Positions 53,199 to 61,468 of a stretch of 64,000 nucleotides of DNA are shown here, in pieces. The notes under the pieces were generated by a model. The model made no database searches. It was not told the DNA's origin and saw only the letters and a program-made list of their open reading frames with translations. Position numbers and translations under genes: made by a program. Each line of letters begins with the position of its first letter. Position 1 is the first letter of the stretch. This DNA comes from Alphaproteobacteria bacterium (GTDB taxonomy: Bacteria > Pseudomonadota > Alphaproteobacteria > UBA8366 > Aestuariispiraceae): assembly GCA_024743195.1 (NCBI GenBank), contig JANSXE010000010.1, positions 62,001 through 126,000 of the forward strand, given 5' to 3'.

Positions 53199-53855
53199 TC
53201 AACTCGACTGCCCGTCGATCGCCTGCACGAAGGTCTCGAAGGGCTGGGCGCCCGAAATCCGCTCGTCGCCGATGATGAAGGTCGGCGTGGAGCGGATCTC
53301 GAACTCCTCGGAATACTGCGTGCGGGCGTCGCGGATCGCGTTGAACAACGCCTCGTCGGCGAAGCAGGCGTTGATCGTCTCCGCGCTCATCCCCGCGAAG
53401 CGCCCGATCTGGGTCAGGGCCCCCAGCACGTCGTCGGCCCGGCTCCACTCGTTCTGCTGGGCGAACAGCGCCTCGAGCAGCGGATAGAAGCGGGCCTCCG
53501 GCGCGCAGCGCACCATCATCGAGGCCGCCGCCGCCGCGCCGTCCAGCGGGAAGTCGCGATAGATCAGCTTGGCCTTGCCGGTGTCGATATACTCCGCCTT
53601 CAATTGCGGCAGCGTGTCCTGGTGGAAGCTGCGGCAATGCGGGCAGGTGAGCGAGGAATACTCGTAGATCGTCACCGGCGCGTCCGGATCGCCCAGCACG
53701 CGGTCCTGCATCATGGCCGCGACGTCGGCGTCCTGCGCAAAGGCCGGCGCGGCGCCGAGCCAGGAGGCGGCCGAGGCGCCCGCTGCGGCCGCCGCCGCGC
53801 CCGCGAGCGCGAGGCGGTGGAACCGGCGGCGGGTCAGGGCGGTCGGTGCGGTCAT
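53199..53855 (-). CDS. DsbA-family thiol:disulfide protein, exported
   Basis: A 218-residue thioredoxin-fold protein. The N-terminal signal (RRRFHRLALAGAAAAAAG) has the twin-Arg look of a Tat signal. The mature part shows the active-site CPHC in SSLTCPHCRSFH, and a cis-Pro loop as IRSTPTFIIG. It likely acts as a periplasmic disulfide oxidant or isomerase. The start ATG 53855 is used because upstream codons are low-complexity. In many alphaproteobacteria this gene sits between smc and a DUF721 gene, as it does here. Confidence 0.9.
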   Translation of the reverse strand: MTAPTALTRRRFHRLALAGAAAAAAGASAASWLGAAPAFAQDADVAAMMQDRVLGDPDAPVTIYEYSSLTCPHCRSFHQDTLPQLKAEYIDTGKAKLIYRDFPLDGAAAAASMMVRCAPEARFYPLLEALFAQQNEWSRADDVLGALTQIGRFAGMSAETINACFADEALFNAIRDARTQYSEEFEIRSTPTFIIGDERISGAQPFETFVQAIDGQSS

Positions 53856-53992
53856 GGCGGCTCCTCTCTTAAGATCTCGGCGTCGCGCTCGGCCTCCCGG
53901 GCGCGCGCGGCGGCGCGGAGTATATGGGCCCCCGAAGCCCGGAACAACCGGATGGGCGGCCCCGCGCGGGCGCATGCGGCGCCCGTCCGGCC

Positions 53993-54586
53993 TCACCCTT
54001 CTTCGTCAGGCTTTGTGGCGAGAGTGCGGCCGAGGACCGTGCGGCCAAGCCGCCGCAGGCTTTCGCGCAGGGCCGGGTCCTCGATCGCGGCCAGTCGGGC
54101 CTCCAGCGCGTCCGCCTCGCCGCGCGCGATCGCGCGCGGGGCGGGGCGGGGCGGGGCGGGTTGGGCCGAGGCGGCGCGCTTGGCGCCCGCCGGCGACCGG
54201 CGCACCGGCGCCTGGACCAGCTTCAGGCGCGCCACCGCCTTGTAGCCGAAATGGCCGTTGATCCGCTCCACCACCAGCGGCTCCAGATGCATCAGTTCGG
54301 TCGCCAGCGGGCCGTCGACGCGCACGGTCAGCACCCCCTGGTCGCGCTGGCCGCGCGGGAAGCGCAGGCTGTCCGGCTGCGATTGGCGGGCGAGGTCTTC
54401 GCCGACGATCAGCGCCCAGTCGGTGACGATCTTGGCGCCGGTGAAGCCGCGCTTGCCGAGCGCCTTGCGCGTCAGTTCCGGGGTCAGGGCCCCGATCGCG
54501 CGCACGCCGCCCTTGCGGGCGTCCTTGCGGGCGTCCTTGCGGCGCGACGCAGCGGCGGATTTTCTGGGAGGGCGGGCGTCGTTCAT
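53993..54586 (-). CDS. DUF721/DciA-family protein
   Basis: A 197-residue cytoplasmic protein of the DUF721 family. The core reads ALGKRGFTGAKIVTDWALIVGEDLA, then VLTVRVDGPLATELMHLEPLVVERIN. DciA, the studied member, loads the replicative helicase DnaB in bacteria that lack DnaC. The N-terminus has KDARKDARK coded by a 12-bp tandem repeat near 54516-54540. ATG 54586 gives the family's length. It is divergent from mutY. Confidence 0.8.
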   Translation of the reverse strand: MNDARPPRKSAAASRRKDARKDARKGGVRAIGALTPELTRKALGKRGFTGAKIVTDWALIVGEDLARQSQPDSLRFPRGQRDQGVLTVRVDGPLATELMHLEPLVVERINGHFGYKAVARLKLVQAPVRRSPAGAKRAASAQPAPPRPAPRAIARGEADALEARLAAIEDPALRESLRRLGRTVLGRTLATKPDEEG

Positions 54587-54722
54587 ACTCTCGCCATGCT
54601 CTCGCTCGGATTGACGGCGGCAGCGCCCTCTCGCCAAGCGGGGGTGCGGCGCTATAGTCTCGACAGCATCTCACGCCCGAGCGCTCCCCGAAAGCAGCGA
54701 AGCGACCGCAGCCACGCCGCCC

Positions 54723-55883
54723 ATGCCCAGCAAACCGACCAAGGCCGAGCGCGCCGCCGAGCAGGCGGCGGCGCTCCCGCTCAAGGACGGCGCGGAGCCC
54801 GCGGCCGTCGGGCCGTCTCTGCTCGCCTGGTACGACCGGCACCGCCGCCGCCTGCCCTGGCGCGCCGCGCCGGGGGAGGCGGCCGACCCCTACCGCGTCT
54901 GGCTTTCCGAGATCATGCTGCAGCAGACCACGGTCGCCACGGTGGCGGACTATTTCCAGCGCTTCCTGGCGCGCTGGCCCACGGTGGCGGATCTGGCGGC
55001 GGCGGATCTCGACGCGGTGCTGACCGAATGGGCCGGCCTCGGCTACTACGCCCGCGCGCGCAATCTGCACGCCTGCGCCCGCGCGGTGGTCGAGACGCAG
55101 GGCGGGCGCTTCCCGGCCGACGAGGCGGCGCTGCGCGCCCTGCCGGGGGTCGGCGCCTATACGGCCGCCGCGATCGCCGCGATCGCCTTCGACCGCCGGG
55201 CCGTCGTCCTGGACGGCAATATCGAGCGCGTGACGGCCCGCCTCTTCGCGGTGGAGACGCCGCTGCCCGAAGCGAAGGCGCTGCTCTATGCGCTGACCGA
55301 CAGGATCACGCCGGCCGCGCGGGCGGGCGATTTCGCGCAGGCCGCGATGGATCTGGGCGCCGGCGTCTGCACGCCGCGCAAGCCGCGCTGCATGCTGTGC
55401 CCTTTGGTCGATCTGTGCGCCGGCCGGGCGGTCGCGGAGCGGCTGCCGGCGAAGGCGCCGAAAAAGCGGAAGCCCACCCGCCGCGGCGCCGCCTTCTGGA
55501 TCGAGCGGCCGGACGGCGCGGTCCTTCTGCGCCGCCGGCCGGAGTCCGGGCTGCTCGGCGGGATGATGGAGGCGCCCTCCACCGACTGGCGCGAAGGGCC
55601 GCCGCCCGCGGGGCCCGCCGACCTGGCCGCCGAGCTGGCCGCCGCGCTGGCCGACGCGCCGGTGCGGCTCGACCGTGCGGTCGAGGTCGGGCTGGTGCGC
55701 CACACCTTCACGCATTTCCACCTCGAACTGACGGTGCTGCGCGCCCAGATAGGGGCGGAGCACGAAGCCGCCGACGCGCCGCCGGACGCCTGCCGCTGGG
55801 TGGCGCCGGACCGGCTGGACGGCGTCGCGCTGCCCACCGTGATGCGCAAGGTGGCGGAGCGCGCGTTGGGCGCGTTCGATTAG
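54723..55883 (+). CDS. mutY: A/G-specific adenine glycosylase
   Basis: A 386-residue repair enzyme that removes adenine mispaired with 8-oxoguanine. The N-terminal catalytic domain has WLSEIMLQQTTVATV with the catalytic Glu, the helix-hairpin-helix LPGVGAYTAAAIAAIAF and Asp in VVLDGNIERV. The iron-sulfur loop Cys-X6-Cys-X2-Cys-X5-Cys is seen at about residues 216-232. The C-terminal NUDIX-like domain (RRPESGLLGGMMEAPST) reads the oxidised guanine. All key residues are intact. Confidence 0.95.
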   Translation: MPSKPTKAERAAEQAAALPLKDGAEPAAVGPSLLAWYDRHRRRLPWRAAPGEAADPYRVWLSEIMLQQTTVATVADYFQRFLARWPTVADLAAADLDAVLTEWAGLGYYARARNLHACARAVVETQGGRFPADEAALRALPGVGAYTAAAIAAIAFDRRAVVLDGNIERVTARLFAVETPLPEAKALLYALTDRITPAARAGDFAQAAMDLGAGVCTPRKPRCMLCPLVDLCAGRAVAERLPAKAPKKRKPTRRGAAFWIERPDGAVLLRRRPESGLLGGMMEAPSTDWREGPPPAGPADLAAELAAALADAPVRLDRAVEVGLVRHTFTHFHLELTVLRAQIGAEHEAADAPPDACRWVAPDRLDGVALPTVMRKVAERALGAFD

Positions 55884-55914
55884 GCCGCACGCTGCGAAGG
55901 CGAAGGACGCCGAT

Positions 55915-57123
55915 ATGGAACAGAACGACGAGACCGTGACGCAGCCGCTCGAGCGCCTGGACGAGGTGGGGTCCTTCGCCGACTTCCTGGCGCTGGTCGT
56001 CGACGTCTGGAACCACGGGCTCTTCGGGATCGATCTCGGCCGCATCCTGATCGCGGTCGGGATCTTTTTCCTGTTCCTGCTGCTGCGGCGGCTCTTCACC
56101 TGGGCGGTCCTGGGCCGGCTCGAGCGCTACGCGGCGCGCAGCGACACGCGGCTCGACGACAAGACGGTGCAGGCGCTGCGGCCGCCGGTGCGTTTCGTGC
56201 CGGTGGTCATGGGCGCCTTCTTCGCGCTCGGCTATCTGAACCTGACCGGCGGGGCGGCGGCCTTTGCGGACAATCTGGTCCGCTCGCTGGTCATCTTCAC
56301 GCTGTTCTGGAGCTTCTTCCGGCTTGTCGATCCGCTGTCCTTCCTGCTGGGACGGCTGGAGCGCATCTTCACCAGCGCCATGGTCGACTGGCTGGTGAAG
56401 GCGATCAAGGCGCTGATCGCCTTCCTCGGCGCCGCCACCGTGCTGGAGGTCTGGGGCATCGAGATCGGGCCGATCCTGGCCGGTCTCGGCCTGTTCGGCG
56501 TGGCGGTCGCGCTCGGCGCGCAGGATCTGTTCAAGAATCTGATCGCCGGCATCCTGATCCTGGTGGAGCGGCGCTTCGCCATCGGCGACTGGATCCGGGT
56601 CGACGGGGTGGTCGAGGGGACGGTCGAATCGATCGGCTTCCGCTCGACCTTCATCCGGCGGTTCGACAAGGCCCCGGTCTTCGTGCCGAACGCCCAGCTC
56701 TCCGACAGCGCGATCACCAATTTCAGCCGCATGACCTATCGGCGGATCTATTGGATGATCGGGGTCGAATACCGCACCAGCATCGAGCAGCTGCGCCGCA
56801 TCCGCGACCGGATCGAAGCCTATATCCGCGAGAACGACGAGTACGTCGATCCGGCGCTGGCCGCCACCTTCGTGCGCATCGACAAGTTCTCCGACAGCTC
56901 GATCGACATCATGCTCTACTGCTTCACCAAGACCACCAACTGGGGCGAGTGGCTGGCGATCAAGGAGCGCCTCGCGCTCGCCGTGAAGGAGATCGTCGAA
57001 GGCGAGGGCGCCGGCTTCGCCTTCCCCTCGACCTCGCTCTATGTCGAAAGCCTGCCGGAGGATCGTCCGGAGCCCTTCACGCCGCCGGCTGAACCGGGCA
57101 AGCCGGAGCCCAGGGAGGGCTGA
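55915..57123 (+). CDS. MscS-family mechanosensitive ion channel
   Basis: A 402-residue inner-membrane channel with about five hydrophobic segments followed by the pore helix and cytoplasmic vestibule. The TM3/pore block reads LAGLGLFGVAVALGAQDLFKNLIAGILIL, the beta domain ERRFAIGDWIRVDGVVEGTV follows, and the conserved FVPNAQLSDSAITNFSRM is present. Such channels open under membrane tension and protect cells from osmotic downshock. It lies 31 bp after mutY in the same direction. Confidence 0.92.
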   Translation: MEQNDETVTQPLERLDEVGSFADFLALVVDVWNHGLFGIDLGRILIAVGIFFLFLLLRRLFTWAVLGRLERYAARSDTRLDDKTVQALRPPVRFVPVVMGAFFALGYLNLTGGAAAFADNLVRSLVIFTLFWSFFRLVDPLSFLLGRLERIFTSAMVDWLVKAIKALIAFLGAATVLEVWGIEIGPILAGLGLFGVAVALGAQDLFKNLIAGILILVERRFAIGDWIRVDGVVEGTVESIGFRSTFIRRFDKAPVFVPNAQLSDSAITNFSRMTYRRIYWMIGVEYRTSIEQLRRIRDRIEAYIRENDEYVDPALAATFVRIDKFSDSSIDIMLYCFTKTTNWGEWLAIKERLALAVKEIVEGEGAGFAFPSTSLYVESLPEDRPEPFTPPAEPGKPEPREG

Positions 57124-57154
57124 GGCGGCGCGCCGCGGCGCGCCGCGGCCGCGT

Positions 57155-57194
57155 CCTTCGAGACGCCGCCTGACGGCGGCTCCTCAGGACGAGG
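57155..57194 (+). repeat. 40-bp hairpin repeat, copy 1
   Basis: Reads CCTTCGAGACG, then stem CCGCC, loop TGAC, stem GGCGG, then CTCCTCA and GGACGAGG. A second copy in opposite orientation is at 57240-57279. This belongs to the CCTTCGAGAC type of intergenic repeats common in alphaproteobacteria. Confidence 0.85.
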
Positions 57195-57239
57195 GCTCCG
57201 TGCTTTCGTCTGTTCTGCACGTTCGTCTACACCGTGAGG

Positions 57240-57279
57240 CCTCGCCGTGAGGAGGGCGCGTCAGCGCCCGTCTCGAAGG
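57240..57279 (-). repeat. 40-bp hairpin repeat, copy 2 (inverted)
   Basis: On the minus strand this reads CCTTCGAGACG, then stem GGCGC, loop TGAC, stem GCGCC, then CTCCTCA and CGGCGAGG. Flanks and loop equal copy 1, while both stem arms differ together so that pairing is kept. The pair lies between convergent mscS and DUF3726 genes. Confidence 0.85.
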
Positions 57280-57290
57280 GCGGGGCCGCC

Positions 57291-57959
57291 TCAGTCGTTG
57301 TCGCTGAGGCCCGCGCCGGCGCCGGCGAGGCGCGATTCGTCGCTGGCCGGCACATAGGTGCGATGCGCGAAACGGGCGAGCGTCTCCCACGCGTCGTCCG
57401 GCGCCTCGAAGCCCGCGGCGCCCGGCGCCGCACGCGCCGCCGCGACAGGCCGGTCGAGCGGACGGAGGCGCGCGCTCGCCTCCGCCGGCGCCGCGGCGAG
57501 CGCGGCCGCGTCGTCCGGGCCGTCGGGCCCGACCCGGATTTCCCAGCCGTCCAGCGAGAGCGCGATCGCGCCGCTCCGCTGGTCGGCCGCGCGCGCCAGG
57601 AAGGGAAGCAGGAGCAGCGGCTGGGCGACCCGCTCCAGCGTCAGGGAGAGCCCGGCCGCCGGATCGCCGGCGCGATCGGCCAACGCGGCGCCGCAGGCGA
57701 TGGGGCACAGCCGTTCGCCCGCCGCGCGCCAGCGCAGCGCGCCGTCCGCCGCCGTCTCCTCCTGCGGGCGCACAACCTGATAGGGAAGGCCGTCCTGGGC
57801 GTCGAGCAGCGCGGCCAGGGACGGCAGGGCCGGCAGGCCGCGCGCGGCGAGCCAGCGGGCGGCCTTGCCCGCCTCCTCCGCCAACCCCCAGCTCATCCCG
57901 GCGCCGCGCGCCGCCATGCGCGCCAGCGCCTCGATCTCGTTCAGCGATGCGGTCGGCAT
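57291..57959 (-). CDS. DUF3726-family protein
   Basis: A 222-residue cytoplasmic protein recognised as DUF3726 by its start: ASLNEIEALARMAARGAGMS followed by WGLAEEAGKAARWLAARGLP. The remainder is Ala-rich with few conserved motifs. It is the last gene of an operon that runs aldehyde dehydrogenase, M19-like protein, BCCT carrier, the 570-residue protein and this one; the gap to the preceding gene is only 13 bp. The family has no established function; context suggests a role in betaine or amino-acid-derivative use. Confidence 0.75.
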   Translation of the reverse strand: MPTASLNEIEALARMAARGAGMSWGLAEEAGKAARWLAARGLPALPSLAALLDAQDGLPYQVVRPQEETAADGALRWRAAGERLCPIACGAALADRAGDPAAGLSLTLERVAQPLLLLPFLARAADQRSGAIALSLDGWEIRVGPDGPDDAAALAAAPAEASARLRPLDRPVAAARAAPGAAGFEAPDDAWETLARFAHRTYVPASDESRLAGAGAGLSDND

Positions 57960-57972
57960 CGGCGGCGCTCCC

Positions 57973-59685
57973 TCACCCGAGCAGCGGATAGGCCCAGTCG
58001 TCGGCCGGCGCCGCCGTCAGCTCGTGCGGATAGGGCGCGTCCTGGAACATGGTGATGCGCACCCAGCGGTCGGAGCGCGGGTCGAAGCGCGTCGCGCCGA
58101 AGAAGCTCAGCTTGCAGCGCAGGAGGTCGATCGGCAGCAGCGCCGCGCCGATCAGATTGTCCCGGATCTCGGCGTAGGCGTGCGCGGCCGTCAGCTGCGC
58201 CCGGCGCACCGCGTGGCGATGCTCCGGCCGCTCCAACAGGAAGCGGGCGACCGGCTCGTCCTCGGGCCGGTCGGCCAGCGCGGCGTGCAGCGCGGCGACG
58301 TCGCGGCCGACGGCGAGCGGCTGCTCCAGCTCCGCCCCCGGCTCCTCCGCCCGCCGGCCGAGGCGCGGCTCCAGCTTCTCCTCCGAGACGTACCAGAAAT
58401 GGGCCGAGCCTTCTGGCGCATCGTAATCGGCCTTGAGCGCCCAGGCGTAGCGCGCCGCCAGATCGGCGCGCAGCGCGCCGCAGGATTGCGCGCCGTCGAT
58501 CCGGAAGACCGCCTCTTCATCGGCCGCCATCTCTCGGGTCAGGTCGTCGACCAGCGACCCATGCGGCTCGATCGCAAGGCTGACCAGAAGCTCCTGGCCC
58601 TCGAGCGTCAGGGCGTCCTCGCTCCAGCGGATCAGCGCGTCCCAGGGCGCGTCGGCGTCGAGCGCGCCGTCGTCGATCCGCGCGCTCAGCCGGTCCAGAT
58701 CGGCGCGCAGCGCCTCGATCCGCGCCTGCTGGCGGGCGTCGACGGTGCGCCATTCCTGCGCGCCGCGCCGGGCGCGCGCCAGCATCGTGCGGAACAGCGC
58801 CTGCGCCGCCGGCTCGGCCGTCGGCAGCGCGCGCACGCGGGCGAGCGCCGTCTCCCGCGCCGCGATCCAGCGATGCAGCAACAATGGGTGCGTCACCAGA
58901 AAAGGCGCCATGCCGAGCCCGGTCGAATTGCCGACGCCCAGGCGCCGGCGCAGCACGGGGTCGAGGTCGACCGCGGTCTCCGGCGCCCGGGCGCGGGCCA
59001 GATGCTCGGCCAGATCGGCGGTGAAGGCGCGGATCAGCCAGACCGCCAGCATCTCCGCCCGGAAGGGCCCGGACAGCTCGTCCCGGTCCGCCACCCGCTC
59101 CCGGTCGGCCAGGCCGAACTTGCCGTTGCCGTAGACGGCCGTGGTGCGCATCAGATAGCCGACCGACTCGATCTCAGCCGCGTCCGGTTGGCGGCCCTCG
59201 GCGAGACGCCCGACCACATGCTCGAACAATCGGACCGAACGGTTGGCGCGGCTCAGCACCAGCTCCCGGGCGCTGACGCGGCCGGCCTCCTGCTTGGGCA
59301 CGTTGGCGGCGAGGCGGGCGACGTCCGCCTCCGTCGGCTCTCCGTCGACCAGCGCGAACGTGGCGTCCCAGGCTTCCGCGATCACCCGGTCGGAGCGCGC
59401 CTCCGCCGGCAGATCGTGCGCGAAGCAGACAAGGCTGTAGGCGCGACCCTCGGGCGCGCGGGCGCGGTAGACCGCGACGCCGACCCCCTTGGCGTCGATC
59501 CGCCAGACCGGCCGGTCGAAGCGCCAGGCGTCGCGCTTCAGCCGGCGCAGCAGCGCGCGCATGAAGCTGAGCCGCGTCTGATGGAAGGCGCCCAGCCGGG
59601 CGAGCCGCATCACCTGATCCGGAGACCTGAGCGCAACGGGTCCGGCGCTCGCGTCGCGTGGCGGTAGATCCCTATCCGTTCTCAT
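57973..59685 (-). CDS. Large protein of unknown family in a betaine-type operon
   Basis: I do not recognise this 570-residue protein. It is soluble, without signal or membrane segments. It has notable conserved-looking blocks: LGAFHQTRLSFMRALLRRLK at about 31-50, WRFDRPVWRIDAKGVGVAVY, SLVCFAHDLPAEARSDRVIAE, a central VGNSTGLGMAPFLVTHPLLLHRW near 268-290, and a C-terminal LLRCKLSFFGATRFDPRSDRWVRI. The frame is intact and codon use matches neighbours. It lies 86 bp after the BCCT gene and 13 bp before DUF3726, so it is part of that operon. It could be an enzyme or an assembly factor. Confidence 0.75.
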   Translation of the reverse strand: MRTDRDLPPRDASAGPVALRSPDQVMRLARLGAFHQTRLSFMRALLRRLKRDAWRFDRPVWRIDAKGVGVAVYRARAPEGRAYSLVCFAHDLPAEARSDRVIAEAWDATFALVDGEPTEADVARLAANVPKQEAGRVSARELVLSRANRSVRLFEHVVGRLAEGRQPDAAEIESVGYLMRTTAVYGNGKFGLADRERVADRDELSGPFRAEMLAVWLIRAFTADLAEHLARARAPETAVDLDPVLRRRLGVGNSTGLGMAPFLVTHPLLLHRWIAARETALARVRALPTAEPAAQALFRTMLARARRGAQEWRTVDARQQARIEALRADLDRLSARIDDGALDADAPWDALIRWSEDALTLEGQELLVSLAIEPHGSLVDDLTREMAADEEAVFRIDGAQSCGALRADLAARYAWALKADYDAPEGSAHFWYVSEEKLEPRLGRRAEEPGAELEQPLAVGRDVAALHAALADRPEDEPVARFLLERPEHRHAVRRAQLTAAHAYAEIRDNLIGAALLPIDLLRCKLSFFGATRFDPRSDRWVRITMFQDAPYPHELTAAPADDWAYPLLG

Positions 59686-59771
59686 GCCCTCATCCTCCCC
59701 GATGGCGGGGGCTCCCAGAGCCCGATGGTGGCCCGACGCGCGCGCCCCTGGCAACCGCAGAAACCGTGCGG

Positions 59772-61340
59772 CTACTCCGCCGCCTCGGCCGCCAGGCGCC
59801 GCTCGCGGCCGAGCGCCAGGACGATCCGGGCGGCGTCCCAGAGGCTGGGAAGCAGCACCAGCGAGACCGGAACGGCCGTCACCACGATAAAGCTCTGCAG
59901 CTTGGAGATCCCGCCCGCGCCGAGCGATATCAGGATCAGCGCCATGGCGCCCATCGCCACGCCCCAGAAGACGCGCACCGGGGTGGAACTGCGATCCTCC
60001 TCCGACATGGCGACCGAGATGACGTAGGTCATCGAATCGCCGGTCGTGGCGACGAAGATCGTCGTCAGGATCAGGAACAGCACCGAGACCAGGAAGCCGA
60101 GCGGCAGGTTCTGGGTGATCGCCAGCAGCGCCGCCGGCAGGTTGAAGCCCTCGAAAGCGGTCGAGACCGCGCCGGGGGCCGCCAGTTCGAAGGAGACGCC
60201 GGTCCCGCCGACGATGCTGAACCAGAAATTGGTGACCAGCGGCGCGACGATCGAGAGCATGATGATGATGGCCCGCACCGAGCGTCCGCGGGACACCCGG
60301 GCGATGAACATCGCCATCAGCGGCCCGTAGCCCAGGAACCAGCCCCAGAAGAATACGGTCCACCAGCCGAGCCAGCCCGGATCGCCGAACAGCCCCGCCT
60401 CGCCGCGGAACAGCGCCATCGGGAAGAAGTTCGCGACATAGGTGGCGAGCCCGCCGAAGAAGGCCTCCAGGATGAAGAGGGTCGGCCCCGCGATCAGCAT
60501 GAAGGCCAGCAGCAGGAAGGCCAGAACGACGTTGACGCGGCTCAGGAACTGGATGCCGCGCGAGATTCCGGTGACGGCCGAGATCGTGTAGAGCGCGACC
60601 AGTCCCGCAATCACCGCGGCCTGCGTCGCGAAGCCGTTCGGGATTCCGAACAGCGCGTCCAGCCCGTAGGCGACCTGCAGCCCCAGGAAGCCGATCGGCC
60701 CCACCGTGCCGGCGACGACCGCGACGATGCAGGCGGCGTCGGCGATCCAGCCGATCGGCCCCTCGATCGCATGGCGGCCGAAGATCGGATAGAGCAGCGT
60801 GCGCGGCGCGAGCGGCAGACCCTTGTCGTAGTGGTAGTGCATCAGCATCACCGCCGTCAGCGACCCGAGGATCGCCCAGGCCAGGAAGCCCCAATGCATG
60901 AAGCTCTGCGCCATCGCGGGGAAGGCGGCGGCCGGCGTCTTGCCTTCGACCCCGTAGAGCGGCGGCGGCGAGAGGAAATGCGCCATCGGCTCCCCGGCCG
61001 CCCAGAACACGCCGCCGCCTGCGAGCAGCGTGCACATGATCATCGAGCCCCACTGGAAATGCGTGAATTCGGGCGTCTCCCGCCCGCCGAGGCGCGCCTT
61101 GGCGCCGGGCAGCACGCAGATCGCGATCCCGATCAGGAAGGTCGCCAGCAGCAGCGCCTGCCAATAGAGGCCGAAGTAGCGCGCCGCCCAGCCGAAGGCC
61201 GCGTCGACCAGGCCGCTCAGCAACTCCAGATCGATCAGCGCGGTCGTGCAGAAGGCCAGGATGAAGCCGCCGGTCAGGATGAACAGCGGCGCATTGATGT
61301 GGCCGACATCGAGGCCTTTGCCGGTGGATTTCTCGGACAT
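59772..61340 (-). CDS. BCCT-family transporter
   Basis: A 522-residue inner-membrane carrier of the betaine/carnitine/choline group, with about twelve hydrophobic segments. The family core is seen in FQWGSMIMCTLLAGGGVFWAAGEP, where TLLAGGGVFWAAGEP resembles the usual glycine-rich stretch, and in the eighth-helix block WWTVFFWGWFLGYGPLMAMF followed by IARVSRGRSVR. In BetP the substrate box has Trp at three places in WAWWISW; here two of these are Phe and Tyr. ATG 61340 is used. It probably imports a betaine or related quaternary or zwitterionic amine. Confidence 0.9.
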   Translation of the reverse strand: MSEKSTGKGLDVGHINAPLFILTGGFILAFCTTALIDLELLSGLVDAAFGWAARYFGLYWQALLLATFLIGIAICVLPGAKARLGGRETPEFTHFQWGSMIMCTLLAGGGVFWAAGEPMAHFLSPPPLYGVEGKTPAAAFPAMAQSFMHWGFLAWAILGSLTAVMLMHYHYDKGLPLAPRTLLYPIFGRHAIEGPIGWIADAACIVAVVAGTVGPIGFLGLQVAYGLDALFGIPNGFATQAAVIAGLVALYTISAVTGISRGIQFLSRVNVVLAFLLLAFMLIAGPTLFILEAFFGGLATYVANFFPMALFRGEAGLFGDPGWLGWWTVFFWGWFLGYGPLMAMFIARVSRGRSVRAIIIMLSIVAPLVTNFWFSIVGGTGVSFELAAPGAVSTAFEGFNLPAALLAITQNLPLGFLVSVLFLILTTIFVATTGDSMTYVISVAMSEEDRSSTPVRVFWGVAMGAMALILISLGAGGISKLQSFIVVTAVPVSLVLLPSLWDAARIVLALGRERRLAAEAAE

Positions 61341-61468
61341 GATGGGTCCTCTCCCCGCGTCGGGACGCCGCGCCGTCGCGTCGGCCGTCCCGGATTCCGA
61401 AGGCCCCGCCGATCTTTCGGTTCGGGGCGGCGTGTCTTTTGGCCCGGCCGGTCCGTGCGGGACGCGCC

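Noticed and set aside
49513-53487. A 1324-codon open frame antisense to smc
   Set aside because: It mirrors the smc codons throughout; the length is only a result of high GC with few stop codons. The real SMC motifs lie on the minus strand.
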